Assembly: GCA_022796475.1 (NCBI GenBank)
Contig: JAAWIS010000037.1
Location: 1-34,038 of the forward strand
Reading direction: 5' to 3'
DNA: 34,038 bases
Origin: Lachnospiraceae bacterium
GTDB lineage: Bacteria; Bacillota; Clostridia; Lachnospirales; Lachnospiraceae
A program made the position numbers and the translations under genes. The notes beneath the pieces were generated by a model, which saw only the letters and a program-made list of their open reading frames with translations, did no database searches and was not told the DNA's origin. This document shows positions 15,523 through 23,839 of the stretch, one piece after another; within the stretch, counting starts at the first letter, position 1; the number at the start of each line of letters is the position of its first letter.

Positions 15523-16530
15523 ATGGAAGAGAAAAAGCCAATTATCCAGTTAAATGATCTGGGGAAGCAGTTTCAGACGTCAAACGGCATTGTGACCGCG
15601 TTGGATCACATTAACCTGGAGATTATGCAGGGCGAAATTTTTGGAATTATCGGTTTATCAGGCGCAGGAAAAAGTACATTGGTTCGCTGTATTAATTATT
15701 TGGAGATTCCCACCTCTGGAACGGTAATATTTGAGGGAGTCAGTCTGGCCGGAAAAAGTGAAAAGGTAATCCGGAAAGCCAGACAGTCTATGGGAATGAT
15801 TTTTCAGCAGTTTAATCTGCTTGCCCAGAGGAATGTTCTGCAGAATGTCTGCTTTCCCTTAGAGCTTTTAAAGGTTCCGAAAAAAGAAGCGAGAAAACGG
15901 GCAGAGGAGCTTTTGGAACTGGTAGGGCTGTCGGATCGGATGAAAGCCTATCCGGCCCAGTTATCCGGCGGTCAGAAGCAGCGGGTTGCGATTGCAAGAG
16001 CACTTGCTACAAATCCCAAGGTGCTTCTATGCGACGAGGCTACCAGTGCGCTGGATCCCAAAACCACGAAACAGATTTTGGAACTTCTGAAACGAATCAA
16101 TAAAGAAATGGGAGTTACCATTATTGTGATTACTCACGAGATGGCAGTTATTGATGAGATTTGTGACAGGGTTGCAATTATTGATAACAGTCAGATTGCT
16201 GAGGCAGGAAGGGTAGCTGATATCTTTTCCAATCCCTCCACTCCCACAGGCCGCCGCCTGATTTTAGGCGACGGGGCCAAGCAGGTGGCTTTAAGAGAAG
16301 ACCGTCTGCTCCGGATTATTTTTGACGGAAGGGAATCCTCGGAGCCGGTTATTTCCAATCTGGTACTGGCTTGTAAGGTTCCGGTGAATATTATGTACGC
16401 GGAAACTAAGGATGTGGGAGGAAAGGCTATGGGGCAGATGATGATACAGATCCCGGAAGATGAAACGGATGCGAAGCGGATCATCCATTATTTAAAAATG
16501 AATAAAATTGCATTTGAGGAGGTGAAGTAG
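15523..16530 (+). CDS. metN: Methionine ABC transporter ATP-binding protein MetN
   Basis: The 335-residue ATPase energises methionine import. Motifs: Walker A GLSGAGKST (44-52), Q-loop IFQQFNLL, signature LSGGQKQRVAIARAL, Walker B VLLCDEATSALDP, switch His in VITHEM. The C-terminal part from about residue 255 is the NIL regulatory domain of MetN, which in studied homologues binds methionine and inhibits transport. Length fits a MetN with this domain. AGGAGAG precedes the ATG. The stop is one base before metI. No SAM riboswitch (S-box) core was found in the 300 bases upstream, unlike many Firmicute met operons. Confidence 0.95.
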   Translation: MEEKKPIIQLNDLGKQFQTSNGIVTALDHINLEIMQGEIFGIIGLSGAGKSTLVRCINYLEIPTSGTVIFEGVSLAGKSEKVIRKARQSMGMIFQQFNLLAQRNVLQNVCFPLELLKVPKKEARKRAEELLELVGLSDRMKAYPAQLSGGQKQRVAIARALATNPKVLLCDEATSALDPKTTKQILELLKRINKEMGVTIIVITHEMAVIDEICDRVAIIDNSQIAEAGRVADIFSNPSTPTGRRLILGDGAKQVALREDRLLRIIFDGRESSEPVISNLVLACKVPVNIMYAETKDVGGKAMGQMMIQIPEDETDAKRIIHYLKMNKIAFEEVK

Positions 16531-16531
16531 G

Positions 16532-17197
16532 ATGGTGTGGGATGGAACAACCCTGGAAATGATAAAAAATGGAATTTTGGAAACCTTATTTATGGTGTTT
16601 GGCTCTTCTATGATAGCGTATTTAATCGGGATTCCTCTTGGGATCATCCTGGTGGTAACCGATACGGACGGTATCCATCCCATTCCGGCCCTCCAAAAAC
16701 TTCTGGGGCTGATCATTAACCTGATTCGCTCTGTGCCATTTATTATTTTGCTGCTGGTAATGATTCCGGTTACCAGGGCGATTGTAGGAACCACTTTAGG
16801 GGCCAAGGCCGTGATTCCGCCTTTGGTGGCAGCGGCAGCGCCTTATATTGCCAGAATGGTAGAGTCCTCTTTTAAAGAGGTAGATGCAGGCGTTATTGAG
16901 GCGGCTAAGTCTATGGGAGCCACTACCTGGCAGATTATCTGGAAGGTTCTGCTTCCGGAAGCGAAACCAAGCCTTTTGGTTGGAGCCGCAATTTCGATTA
17001 CTACGATTTTGGGCTATTCGGCTATGGCCGGGTTCGTAGGGGGAGGCGGCCTGGGTGCAATTGCCATTAATTACGGTTACTACCGGTATCAGACGGATAT
17101 GATGCTGGTAACGGTGGTGATCCTGGTAATTATCGTCCAGATTATCCAGGAAACCTGGATGAAGTTATCTAAGATCAGCGACAAGCGGATCCGGTAA
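16532..17197 (+). CDS. metI: Methionine ABC transporter permease MetI
   Basis: A 221-residue permease with five hydrophobic spans, as in MetI. The coupling (EAA) motif is EAAKSMGATTWQIIWKVLLPEAKPSLL (about 130-155), followed by the family's SAMAGFVGGGGLGAIAINYGYYRY segment. GAGGTG lies before the ATG inside the end of metN, so the two are translationally linked. It forms the membrane pore for the MetQ/MetN system. A gap of 129 bases, with nothing convincing in it, precedes metQ. Confidence 0.95.
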   Translation: MVWDGTTLEMIKNGILETLFMVFGSSMIAYLIGIPLGIILVVTDTDGIHPIPALQKLLGLIINLIRSVPFIILLLVMIPVTRAIVGTTLGAKAVIPPLVAAAAPYIARMVESSFKEVDAGVIEAAKSMGATTWQIIWKVLLPEAKPSLLVGAAISITTILGYSAMAGFVGGGGLGAIAINYGYYRYQTDMMLVTVVILVIIVQIIQETWMKLSKISDKRIR

Positions 17198-17326
17198 GGA
17201 ACTGTTTGTTTATGATAAATAAGCTGCAAAGTCCAGCACATAAGAGGGCGCAGGCGGTGGGAATCCATGCTGAAACACGCTCTAAAAGGCCGGGACTATG
17301 GAGCAATAATTCAGGAGGAGATTATT

Positions 17327-18232
17327 ATGAAAAAAACAGTATCAGCAATTTTGGCAGCAGCAATGACAGCACTGGCGCTGTCTGCGTGCGGAGGAAGTGA
17401 GGCAGCTCCGGAAACAACTGCTTCCGGGGAAACAAAAGCAGCCGCCCAAGGGGACAATGCGAAGGAAGAGGAAACAAAAGAAGCTGGCGGCAGCAAAGCA
17501 GAGGCAGAAAAAATTGTGATCGGGGCAAGCCCGGCGCCTCATGCAGAAATTTTAAAGGAAGCTCAGGAACTGCTAAAAGCAAAAGGCTATGAGCTGGAAA
17601 TCCGGGAATATACCGACTACGTTCAGCCGAACAATGCCTTAGAGGCAGGGGATCTGGATGCAAACTATTTTCAGCATTCCCCATATCTGGAGCAGTTTAA
17701 TGAGCAGTACGGAACGAACCTGGTAAGCGCGGGTACAATTCATTATGAGCCCTTTGGGATTTATGCCGGAAAGACCTCAGATCTGTCTGCACTGCCAGAT
17801 CAGGCTAAGGTAGCAGTTCCGAATGATGTAACCAATGAAGCCAGGGCACTGCTTCTTTTAGAGGCACAGGGCCTTTTAACCTTAAAAGAAGACGCCGGCT
17901 TAAATGCAACAAAAAATGATATTGTAGAAAACCCAAAAAATCTGGAAATTATCGAAATTGAAGCAGCACAGATACCACGTTCCATCCAGGACGTAGATGT
18001 TGCAGTTATTAACGGCAATTATGCCATTGCTGCCGGCTTAAAGGTAGCAGACGCCTTAGCTGTGGAGGCTTCTGATTCACTGGCTGCCACCACTTACGGC
18101 AATGTAGTTGCAGTGCGTCAGGGAGATGAAACTTCTGAGGGAATGAAAGCGTTAGTAGAGATATTAAAGGGCGATGAAATCCGCAAGTACATGGAAGAAA
18201 AATATGAGGGCGCGGTAGTGCCCATGGATTAA
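17327..18232 (+). CDS. metQ: Methionine-binding lipoprotein MetQ (NlpA family)
   Basis: A 301-residue NlpA-family binding protein. The N terminus is a lipoprotein signal: KK, hydrophobic stretch, lipobox LSAC with C21. A Glu/Ala/Lys-rich linker (to about 60) leads to the binding domain starting KIVIGASPAPHAEIL, with YTDYVQPNNALEAGDLDANYFQHSPYL (about 90-116), a core MetQ motif. The frame extends to 17267, but the ATG at 17327 has CAGGAGGAG six bases upstream and begins at the signal peptide. It is followed by a structured terminator at 18316. Ligand assignment to methionine rests on family and operon. Confidence 0.94.
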   Translation: MKKTVSAILAAAMTALALSACGGSEAAPETTASGETKAAAQGDNAKEEETKEAGGSKAEAEKIVIGASPAPHAEILKEAQELLKAKGYELEIREYTDYVQPNNALEAGDLDANYFQHSPYLEQFNEQYGTNLVSAGTIHYEPFGIYAGKTSDLSALPDQAKVAVPNDVTNEARALLLLEAQGLLTLKEDAGLNATKNDIVENPKNLEIIEIEAAQIPRSIQDVDVAVINGNYAIAAGLKVADALAVEASDSLAATTYGNVVAVRQGDETSEGMKALVEILKGDEIRKYMEEKYEGAVVPMD

Positions 18233-18315
18233 CGTATTCTCAGTGGATAGGGGCAGGTATTTCCATGGCCCCGGAGAAACGTTCAGATAAAAGAAAATGC
18301 GATAGAATTTAATTT

Positions 18316-18386
18316 GCGGCTGTGCCGGCCAGGTTTTCACAGAGAAACTTCCCTGTGAAAGCCTGCCGTTTAACAGCCGCTTTTTC
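18316..18386 (+). terminator. Three-tier hairpin terminator of metNIQ
   Basis: Outer arms GCGGCTGT (18316-18323) and ACAGCCGC (18373-18380) are exact complements; inside, CAGG pairs with CCTG, and TTTCACAG (18335-18342) with CTGTGAAA (18353-18360). TTTTTCATT follows the outer arm. This is a convincing rho-independent terminator 84 bases after metQ. Confidence 0.8.
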
Positions 18387-18403
18387 ATTACTGTGAAAGT
18401 CCT

Positions 18404-18489
18404 GCCGCCGATTAGGCGGCCTAAGTTCAGGGATTCCAAGTGCGCCCGCCACACTTTCCTGTGTGGTGGTGGGTCTGCTGCCGGGCGCA
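18404..18489 (+). other. GC-rich structured intergenic segment
   Basis: It contains GCCGCC/GGCGGC (18404-18409 with 18415-18420) and a larger structure in which TGCGCCC (18441-18447) can pair with GGGCGCA (18483-18489) around an inner CCGCCACAC/GTGTGGTGG hairpin (18446-18454 with 18461-18469). No ORF. With the terminator before it and repeat B after it, this makes the 500-base metQ-ymxH gap almost wholly structured. Confidence 0.5.
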
Positions 18490-18495
18490 TGAAGG

Positions 18496-18622
18496 TTTAT
18501 AGGAAATTGCGTCCTATAAAGCAAAAACCCTCCGGGGAATGCGCACTTCGCGCCTAAGGAAACTGTCTGCTGACGCAGACGCGCTCCGGCGAGGGAGTCC
18601 GGCAAGCCGGACTCTTTGTTCT
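18496..18622 (+). repeat. Structured dispersed repeat, copy B
   Basis: Same order of elements as copies A and C: TTTATAGG...CCTATAAA, AACCCTCCGGG, GCGC-ACTTC-GCGC, GTCTG...CAGAC, GCGCTCCGGCG, and a final perfect AGTCCGG-CAAG... hairpin (18596-18613) followed by CTTTGTTCT. Differences from copy C fall mostly in loops. Bases 18623-18734, after it, show only a 19-codon frame without support. Confidence 0.85.
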
Positions 18623-18734
18623 ATCCGCAGACAGCGGAAAGGAATGTTCAGATGGATTTAAAAAAAGTTTTTCGTTCCGAAAAGGAGATAGGCCGCATAA
18701 ACTGGCAGTAAGAATCATTCTGCCGGAGGATGGG

Positions 18735-18995
18735 ATGCGCATCTGCGATTTGAAATATCGGGAAGTCATCAATATTCGGGACTGTAAACGTTTAGGCTTT
18801 GCCGGGGATATTGATTTTGACCTGGAAACAGGCTGTATTCTGGCGATTATCGTTCCAGGTCCGCCTACGATCTGCGGTTTTCTGGGACGGGAAAAGGAGT
18901 TTGTTATTCCATTCGAATGCATCAAGCAAGTGGGCCCGGATATTATCCTGGTAGATGTTGATGAAAAGACGGTATCAGGAAAATGCAAAACCTAA
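18735..18995 (+). CDS. ymxH: YlmC/YmxH family sporulation protein
   Basis: An 86-residue PRC-barrel protein of the YlmC/YmxH family, found in endospore formers; its molecular function is not known. The family-typical opening is RICDLKYREVINIRDCKRLG, followed by a GDIDFDLETGCILAIIVPG segment and the closing VGPDIILVDVDEK. GGAGG lies five to six bases before the ATG at 18735; another ATG at 18730 is out of frame. The gene is flanked on both sides by copies of the same repeat (B and C). Adjacent nrdR is a common neighbour in Clostridia. Confidence 0.9.
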   Translation: MRICDLKYREVINIRDCKRLGFAGDIDFDLETGCILAIIVPGPPTICGFLGREKEFVIPFECIKQVGPDIILVDVDEKTVSGKCKT

Positions 18996-19020
18996 GACTG
19001 CCATTTTTTTGTTTTTTTAC

Positions 19021-19146
19021 TTTATAGGAACTTGCGCCCTATAAAGCAAAAACCCTCCGGGAGATGCGCACTTCGCGCCTAAGGAAACTGTCTGCTGGCG
19101 CAGACGCGCTCCGGCGCGTGAGTCCGGCAGGCCGGACTCTTTTTTA
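19021..19146 (+). repeat. Structured dispersed repeat, copy C, ending in a terminator
   Basis: The best-preserved copy. It shares the TTTATAGG/CCTATAAA hairpin, the AACCCTCCGGG block, GCGC-ACTTC-GCGC, GTCTG-CTGGC-GCAGAC and CGCGCTCCGGCGCG with copies A and B. Its last hairpin (AGTCCGGC and GCCGGACT, 19121-19138) is followed by CTCTTTTTT, a strong intrinsic terminator, here likely serving ymxH. Confidence 0.88.
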
Positions 19147-19154
19147 TGAAACAC

Positions 19155-19183
19155 TTGCCAAACCTTTTCTGCTAAGGTAAAAT
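19155..19183 (+). promoter_or_regulatory. Promoter of nrdR
   Basis: TTGCCA (19155-19160), 17-base spacer, TAAAAT (19178-19183): 5 of 6 matches in each box. It lies directly after the terminator of repeat copy C and about 40 bases upstream of the predicted nrdR leader start region. Confidence 0.65.
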
Positions 19184-19230
19184 AAATAAAAGTACTAAAA
19201 TTACAGACAGCAAGCAAGGAGGAAGCAAAA

Positions 19231-19686
19231 GTGAAATGTCCATATTGCAATGCAGTGGATACGAAAGTAATTGATTCCAGGCCTGCAGATGACAACAGTT
19301 CAATTCGCAGGCGAAGACAGTGTGAATCCTGCGGGAGACGGTTTACCACTTACGAAAAACTGGAAACTATGCCCCTAATGGTGATTAAAAAAGATAATTC
19401 AAGGGAAACCTACGACCGATCAAAAATCGAAGCAGGAATTATCCATTCCTGCCATAAGCGGCCAGTTTCCATCCAGCAGATCAAAGCTATGATTGATGAG
19501 ATTGAAAATGAAATTTTTAATAAAGATGAGAAAGAGGTAGCCACTTCCTCCATCGGAGAGCTGGTGATGGAAAAGCTGAAAGATTTGGATGAGGTAGCTT
19601 ACGTCCGGTTTGCATCGGTGTACCGGGAATTTAAGGATGTAAATACATTTATGGAAGAAATTGGAAAGCTATTAAAGAGGGAATAA
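19231..19686 (+). CDS. nrdR: Transcriptional repressor NrdR
   Basis: The 151-residue protein is NrdR, the ATP/dATP-sensing repressor of ribonucleotide reductase genes. A zinc ribbon is visible with C3, C6, C31 and C34 (MKCPYC and CESCG), preceded by the basic stretch RRRRQ, and followed by the ATP-cone domain (about 46-136, starting MVIKKDNSRETYDRSKIEAGI). Length is standard. The start codon is GTG, with AAGGAGG seven to eight bases ahead; no ATG fits, since the zinc ribbon starts at once. Ten bases separate it from yqeG. No ribonucleotide reductase gene lies in this window. Confidence 0.96.
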   Translation: MKCPYCNAVDTKVIDSRPADDNSSIRRRRQCESCGRRFTTYEKLETMPLMVIKKDNSRETYDRSKIEAGIIHSCHKRPVSIQQIKAMIDEIENEIFNKDEKEVATSSIGELVMEKLKDLDEVAYVRFASVYREFKDVNTFMEEIGKLLKRE

Positions 19687-19696
19687 GGAGCAGCAG

Positions 19697-20308
19697 ATGT
19701 TTTTTCATATATGGAAACCATTTTATCCCAGAGTTTGGGCAGACAGCGCTTACGGACTTCCCTATGAATCCATGGCAAAGAAAGGGATACAGGGGCTGAT
19801 ATTTGATGTGGATAACACTCTGGCATTTCATAATGTTCCGGCAGACGATAAGGCGGTAAGGCTGTTTGCCAGGCTCCATCAATTAGGGTTTCGAACCTGC
19901 CTTTTGTCGAATAATAAAGAACCCCGCGTGAAAGCCTTTGCCCAGGCGGTGGATTCTTATTATGTATATAAAGGTGGAAAGCCAGGAGTAAAAGGATACA
20001 AAAAAGCTATGAACAAGATGGGCACCGTTCCGAAGCAGACGGTTGCAGTAGGCGATCAGCTTTTTACAGATATCTGGGGGGCGAACAGGGCTGGAATTTA
20101 CAGCATTCTGGTATCCCCGATGAATCCGAAAGAGGAGATTCAGATTGTTTTGAAACGGCTGTTAGAAATACCCATCCTTTTTGCTTACCAGAGAACCCAT
20201 CCAGGCGAGCCTAAAAAAACATGTCAGATCATGGAGGATACTGACAGCAGCTTTTGCACAGACATAAAACTGGCTGGAGATTTGGAGAAGAAGGAGAGGG
20301 AAACATGA
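19697..20308 (+). CDS. yqeG: YqeG family HAD-type phosphatase
   Basis: A 203-residue HAD-superfamily (subclass IIIA) protein of the YqeG family. Motif I is DVDNTL (D37, D39), motif II LLSNN (about 72-76), the lysine of motif III lies in KPGVKGYKKAM, and motif IV is VGDQLFTDIWGANRAG. The opening PFYPRVWADSAYGLP is a family mark. The expected activity is phosphomonoester hydrolysis; the physiological substrate is unclear, although family members carry names linking them to phosphatidylglycerophosphate phosphatase. The C-terminal extension of about 30 residues is longer than in many relatives. The stop TGA overlaps the aroD ATG (ATGA), so the two genes are coupled. Confidence 0.92.
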   Translation: MFFHIWKPFYPRVWADSAYGLPYESMAKKGIQGLIFDVDNTLAFHNVPADDKAVRLFARLHQLGFRTCLLSNNKEPRVKAFAQAVDSYYVYKGGKPGVKGYKKAMNKMGTVPKQTVAVGDQLFTDIWGANRAGIYSILVSPMNPKEEIQIVLKRLLEIPILFAYQRTHPGEPKKTCQIMEDTDSSFCTDIKLAGDLEKKERET

Positions 20309-21075
20309 TTACATCCGTAAAAGTGCGGAATTTGGTTTTAGGACAGGGACGGCCGAAAATATGCGTTCCGATTGTGGCAAAAAAAATTGATGAAATCAGG
20401 CAGGCAGCAGAGGAGATTCGAACACTTCCGGCGGATTTAGCAGAGTGGCGTGCAGACTGGTTTGAAGGGCTTGGGGAACCGGATGCTGTAAACCAAGGCC
20501 TTCAGGTGCTGCGGGAAGCCTTAGGCCAGGAACTGGCACTGCTTTTTTCCATCCGGACTAAAAAAGAAGGGGGACAGGCAGATATCTCCATGTCTGATTA
20601 TGTAGGCTTAAACCAGAAGGCTATCCAGTCCGGACTAATTGATCTGGTAGATATAGAGCTTTCTTCTGGGAAAGAAGAGGCGGCATTGCTGGTAGAAGAT
20701 GCCCACCGGTTCGGAATTAAAGTGATTATGTCCAGTCATAATTTTTACCGTACCCCGGAAATTGAGGAAATGCTTGCTTCTTTAAAAAAGATGCAGGAGT
20801 GGAATGCAGATATTCCAAAACTTGCGGTGATGCCAAAAAGCCGCCGTGATGTTTTGAAGCTGTTAACTGCCACCCTGGAGATGCGGGAACAGTATGGAGA
20901 TCGCCCAATTATTACTATGGCTATGGCGCCGGAAGGCGTAATTACCCGATTGGCGGGAGAAGCCTTTGGCTCCTGTATGACCTTTGGAAGCGCCGGGCAG
21001 GCATCGGCGCCTGGGCAAATGGAAATTTCGGAGCTTCATTATATCCTGGAAGCCATACATAAAAACATGGAATGA
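20305..21075 (+). CDS. aroD: Type I 3-dehydroquinate dehydratase
   Basis: A 256-residue class I dehydroquinase (3-dehydroquinate to 3-dehydroshikimate, shikimate pathway, cytosol). Substrate and catalytic residues are present: E47 and R49 in AEWRADW, R84 in SIRT, catalytic H145 in SSHNF, Schiff-base K172 in PKLAVM, and the C-terminal GSCMTFGSAGQASAPGQ loop. The frame is open from 20254, but the ATG at 20305 follows AAGGAGAGGG and overlaps the yqeG stop, which fits both spacing and family length. No other aromatic biosynthesis gene is nearby. Confidence 0.96.
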   Translation: MITSVKVRNLVLGQGRPKICVPIVAKKIDEIRQAAEEIRTLPADLAEWRADWFEGLGEPDAVNQGLQVLREALGQELALLFSIRTKKEGGQADISMSDYVGLNQKAIQSGLIDLVDIELSSGKEEAALLVEDAHRFGIKVIMSSHNFYRTPEIEEMLASLKKMQEWNADIPKLAVMPKSRRDVLKLLTATLEMREQYGDRPIITMAMAPEGVITRLAGEAFGSCMTFGSAGQASAPGQMEISELHYILEAIHKNME

Positions 21076-21161
21076 TATCTGCGGGGCAGTCTTTTTAAAA
21101 AGAAAAGGAGCCTGCAAGCTGATACTACAACAAATTTTTCAGCGGCAAAACTCGAAAAAGC

Positions 21162-21190
21162 TTGAAAATGAGTGAGATATCGTTTAGAAT
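21162..21190 (+). promoter_or_regulatory. Promoter of efp
   Basis: TTGAAA (21162-21167), 17-base spacer, TAGAAT (21185-21190), 5 of 6 in each box. The predicted leader is about 38 bases and includes the AAGGAGG ribosome site before the ATG at 21235. Confidence 0.6.
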
Positions 21191-21234
21191 ATAAAAGATA
21201 ATGAGATGAACGCAATTTAAGGAGGAATATCTTC

Positions 21235-21792
21235 ATGATATCAGCAGGTGATTTTAGAAACGGCATTACCTTAGAGATTGACGGCCAAGTGGTTCAGATT
21301 CTTGAATTCCAGCATGTAAAGCCAGGAAAAGGAGCTGCATTTGTCCGTACAAAATTAAAAAATGTAATTAATGGCGGTGTTGTGGAACGTACCTTCCGTC
21401 CTACCGAGAAATTCCCGGCAGCCAGGATTGATCGTGTGGACATGCAGTACCTGTACTCAGACGGCGACTTATATAACTTTATGAATGTGGAAACCTATGA
21501 TCAGATTGCGCTGAATTCCGATTTAATTGGCGATGCGTTAAAGTTTGTGAAAGAAAATGAGATGGTTAAGGTTTGCTCCTATAATGGAAATGTATTCTCC
21601 ATTGAGCCTCCGCTGTTTGTGGAGCTTGAAATTACTGACACGGAGCCAGGATTTAAAGGCGATACCGCAACAGGCGCCTCCAAGCCGGCTACCGTTGAAA
21701 CCGGGGCACAGATTAATGTGCCGCTGTTCGTCAATATTGGCGATAAGGTTAAGATTGATACCAGAACCAGCGAATATTTAGGACGTGCTTAA
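21235..21792 (+). CDS. efp: Elongation factor P
   Basis: The 185-residue EF-P rescues ribosomes stalled at polyproline stretches. It has the KOW-like N domain (about 1-65), then two OB domains ending in the conserved [24 protein letters not shown]. The loop that reaches the peptidyl-transferase centre is [10 protein letters not shown], with K32 at the tip as the residue modified in some species; no modification enzyme is seen here. AAGGAGG precedes the ATG. The gene has its own promoter and terminator and so is a single-gene unit. Confidence 0.97.
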   Translation: MISAGDFRNGITLEIDGQVVQILEFQHVKPGKGAAFVRTKLKNVINGGVVERTFRPTEKFPAARIDRVDMQYLYSDGDLYNFMNVETYDQIALNSDLIGDALKFVKENEMVKVCSYNGNVFSIEPPLFVELEITDTEPGFKGDTATGASKPATVETGAQINVPLFVNIGDKVKIDTRTSEYLGRA

Positions 21793-21868
21793 TGTTTGCT
21801 GTTTGCGGTGTGCCAAATGATGCCATAAGGAAACCATTATGGCAGTCATAAAATTCAGAATTATATTC

Positions 21869-21895
21869 AGCCTGTGTCTTTGGACGCAGGCTTTT
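21869..21895 (+). terminator. Terminator after efp
   Basis: AGCCTGTGTC (21869-21878) pairs with GGACGCAGGCT (21882-21892) around a short loop, one G-U pair, followed by TTTT. Located about 80 bases after the efp stop. Confidence 0.65.
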
Positions 21896-21958
21896 GCGGC
21901 TTTGGGGATGCCTGCCTGTGGCTCCATAAAAGTAAATGAATGAAAAGGAGTATCGATT

Positions 21959-23788
21959 ATGAAAAAAATCCTTACTGTGATAGAAAACGAATTAAAAAAG
22001 GCTTTTTCGGCTGGCGGATACGAAGAAAAATTTGCAAAAGCAGTCCTTTCCAACCGCCCGGATCTGTGTGAATACCAGTGTAACGGCGCTATGGCGGCGG
22101 CTAAAGCCTACAAGAAAAAGCCTATTGAAATTGCCAGTCAGGTTGTGCAGGCACTTGGGGAAAGCCCATTGTTTTCCATGTGCGATGCGGTGATGCCGGG
22201 ATTTATTAACCTGAAGCTGGCAGACAGCTTTGTGGCAGATTATATGAATCAGATGGCGGCAGACGAAAGACTCGGTTTAAAGGAGCAGGAATCCCCCAAA
22301 ACCATTATTTTAGACTACGGCGGCGCTAATGTGGCAAAACCCCTCCATGTAGGGCATTTACGTTCCGCCGTAATCGGTGAAAGCATCAAACGGATGGGGC
22401 GGGCGTTGGGGCATCATATGATCGGCGATGTCCATTTAGGCGATTGGGGCCTTCAGATGGGGCTGATTATTGAAGAGCTTCGGGATCGGAAGCCAGAACT
22501 TCCCTATTTTGATCCGTCCTTTACCGGAGATTATCCGGATGAGCCCCCATTTACCATCAGCGAGCTGGAAGATATCTATCCTACTGCCAGCAAAAAAGCA
22601 AAGTTTAAGGCAGAAGAGGGACGGAAACAGGGAATGAGCGAGGAAGAGATTGCCAGAGAAGAAGAAAAGTCTCAGGCATTTGCAGAACGTGCCCATCTTG
22701 CTACCAGAAAGCTTCAGGAAGGTTATGCTCCCTTTCTTGCGATCTGGAATCATATTATGAACGTATCCAAGGCAGATTTAAAGAAGAATTACAGCAGTTT
22801 AAATGTTTCTTTTGATTTGTGGAAAGGGGAAAGTGATGCTCAAAAGGATATTCCCGGTTTAATTGATGATTTAATCCGTCAGGGCCTGGCTTATGAGAGC
22901 CAGGGGGCTCTGGTGGTGGATATTGGGGAACCAGGTGATTCTAAGGAACTGCCGCCCTGCATTGTGCGGAAATCAGACGGGGCGGCTCTTTATGCCACCT
23001 CGGATTTAGGAACCATTTTGGAGCGGGAGCGGGAGCTTCATCCGGATGCTTACATTTATATTGCAGACAAGCGCCAGGAACTGCATTTTACACAGGTGTT
23101 CCGGGTAGCAAAGAAAGCTGGGTTTGTGGCCCAAGATATGCCTATGAGTTTTTTGGGTTTTGGAACCATGAACGGAAAAGACGGAAAGCCGTTTAAGACC
23201 AGGGACGGCGGTGTTATGCGGCTGGAGCAGCTAATTGCCGATATTAATGAAGCCGGATACCAGAGGATTATGGAAAACCGGACAGCAGAAGAGGAAGAAG
23301 CCAGAAAAACGGCGGGGATGGTAGGACTGGCAGCCTTAAAGTATGGAGATTTGTCTAATCAGGCGGCAAAGGATTATATTTTTGACGTGGAACGTTTCGT
23401 ATCATTTGAGGGAAACACAGGACCTTACATCCTTTATACCATTGTGAGGATAAAATCAATTCTGAATAAATATCAGGAGCAGAAAGGCGAGCTGAACCGC
23501 TTCTCAATTTTGCCGGGGACATCGGAGGCAGAAAAGACCATGATGCTTGAGATTGCCCGGTATAATGATGTAATGGAGGCAGCATTTAAAGAATTGGCGC
23601 CTCATAAACTTTGCCAGTATATTTATGACTTATCCAATGATTTTAACCGTTTCTACCATGACAGCAAGATTCTCTCAGAAGAAGATCAGGAGAAGCAAAA
23701 AAGCTGGATTGGTTTGATTACTCTTGCAAAGGATGTGCTGGAAGCCTGCATCAGCGTTCTGGGATTTGAGGCGCCGGATCGGATGTAA
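21959..23788 (+). CDS. argS: Arginyl-tRNA synthetase
   Basis: The 609-residue class I synthetase charges tRNA-Arg. The additional N-terminal domain (about 1-110) is followed by the catalytic Rossmann fold with the HIGH motif as HVGH (130-133, in AKPLHVGHLRSAVIGES). The KMSKS region is degenerate (GKPFKTRDGG), as is common in arginyl enzymes, so this is not a defect. The C-terminal anticodon-binding DALR domain includes NTGPYILYTIVRIKSIL and ends LEACISVLGFEAPDRM, the usual ArgS end. AAAAGGAG lies upstream of the ATG at normal spacing. No T-box leader was found upstream. Confidence 0.97.
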   Translation: MKKILTVIENELKKAFSAGGYEEKFAKAVLSNRPDLCEYQCNGAMAAAKAYKKKPIEIASQVVQALGESPLFSMCDAVMPGFINLKLADSFVADYMNQMAADERLGLKEQESPKTIILDYGGANVAKPLHVGHLRSAVIGESIKRMGRALGHHMIGDVHLGDWGLQMGLIIEELRDRKPELPYFDPSFTGDYPDEPPFTISELEDIYPTASKKAKFKAEEGRKQGMSEEEIAREEEKSQAFAERAHLATRKLQEGYAPFLAIWNHIMNVSKADLKKNYSSLNVSFDLWKGESDAQKDIPGLIDDLIRQGLAYESQGALVVDIGEPGDSKELPPCIVRKSDGAALYATSDLGTILERERELHPDAYIYIADKRQELHFTQVFRVAKKAGFVAQDMPMSFLGFGTMNGKDGKPFKTRDGGVMRLEQLIADINEAGYQRIMENRTAEEEEARKTAGMVGLAALKYGDLSNQAAKDYIFDVERFVSFEGNTGPYILYTIVRIKSILNKYQEQKGELNRFSILPGTSEAEKTMMLEIARYNDVMEAAFKELAPHKLCQYIYDLSNDFNRFYHDSKILSEEDQEKQKSWIGLITLAKDVLEACISVLGFEAPDRM

Positions 23789-23839
23789 GAATCAATTATC
23801 AGAAAATGCATTCAGAAATGAAAACCAGGGGGGCCTGTT

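Noticed and set aside
17206-17400. 64-codon frame between metI and metQ
   Set aside because: It overlaps the metQ signal peptide in another frame and lacks a credible ribosome site.
23160-23225. Missing KMSKS motif in argS
   Set aside because: Arginyl-tRNA synthetases often have a degenerate version; the rest of the enzyme is intact.
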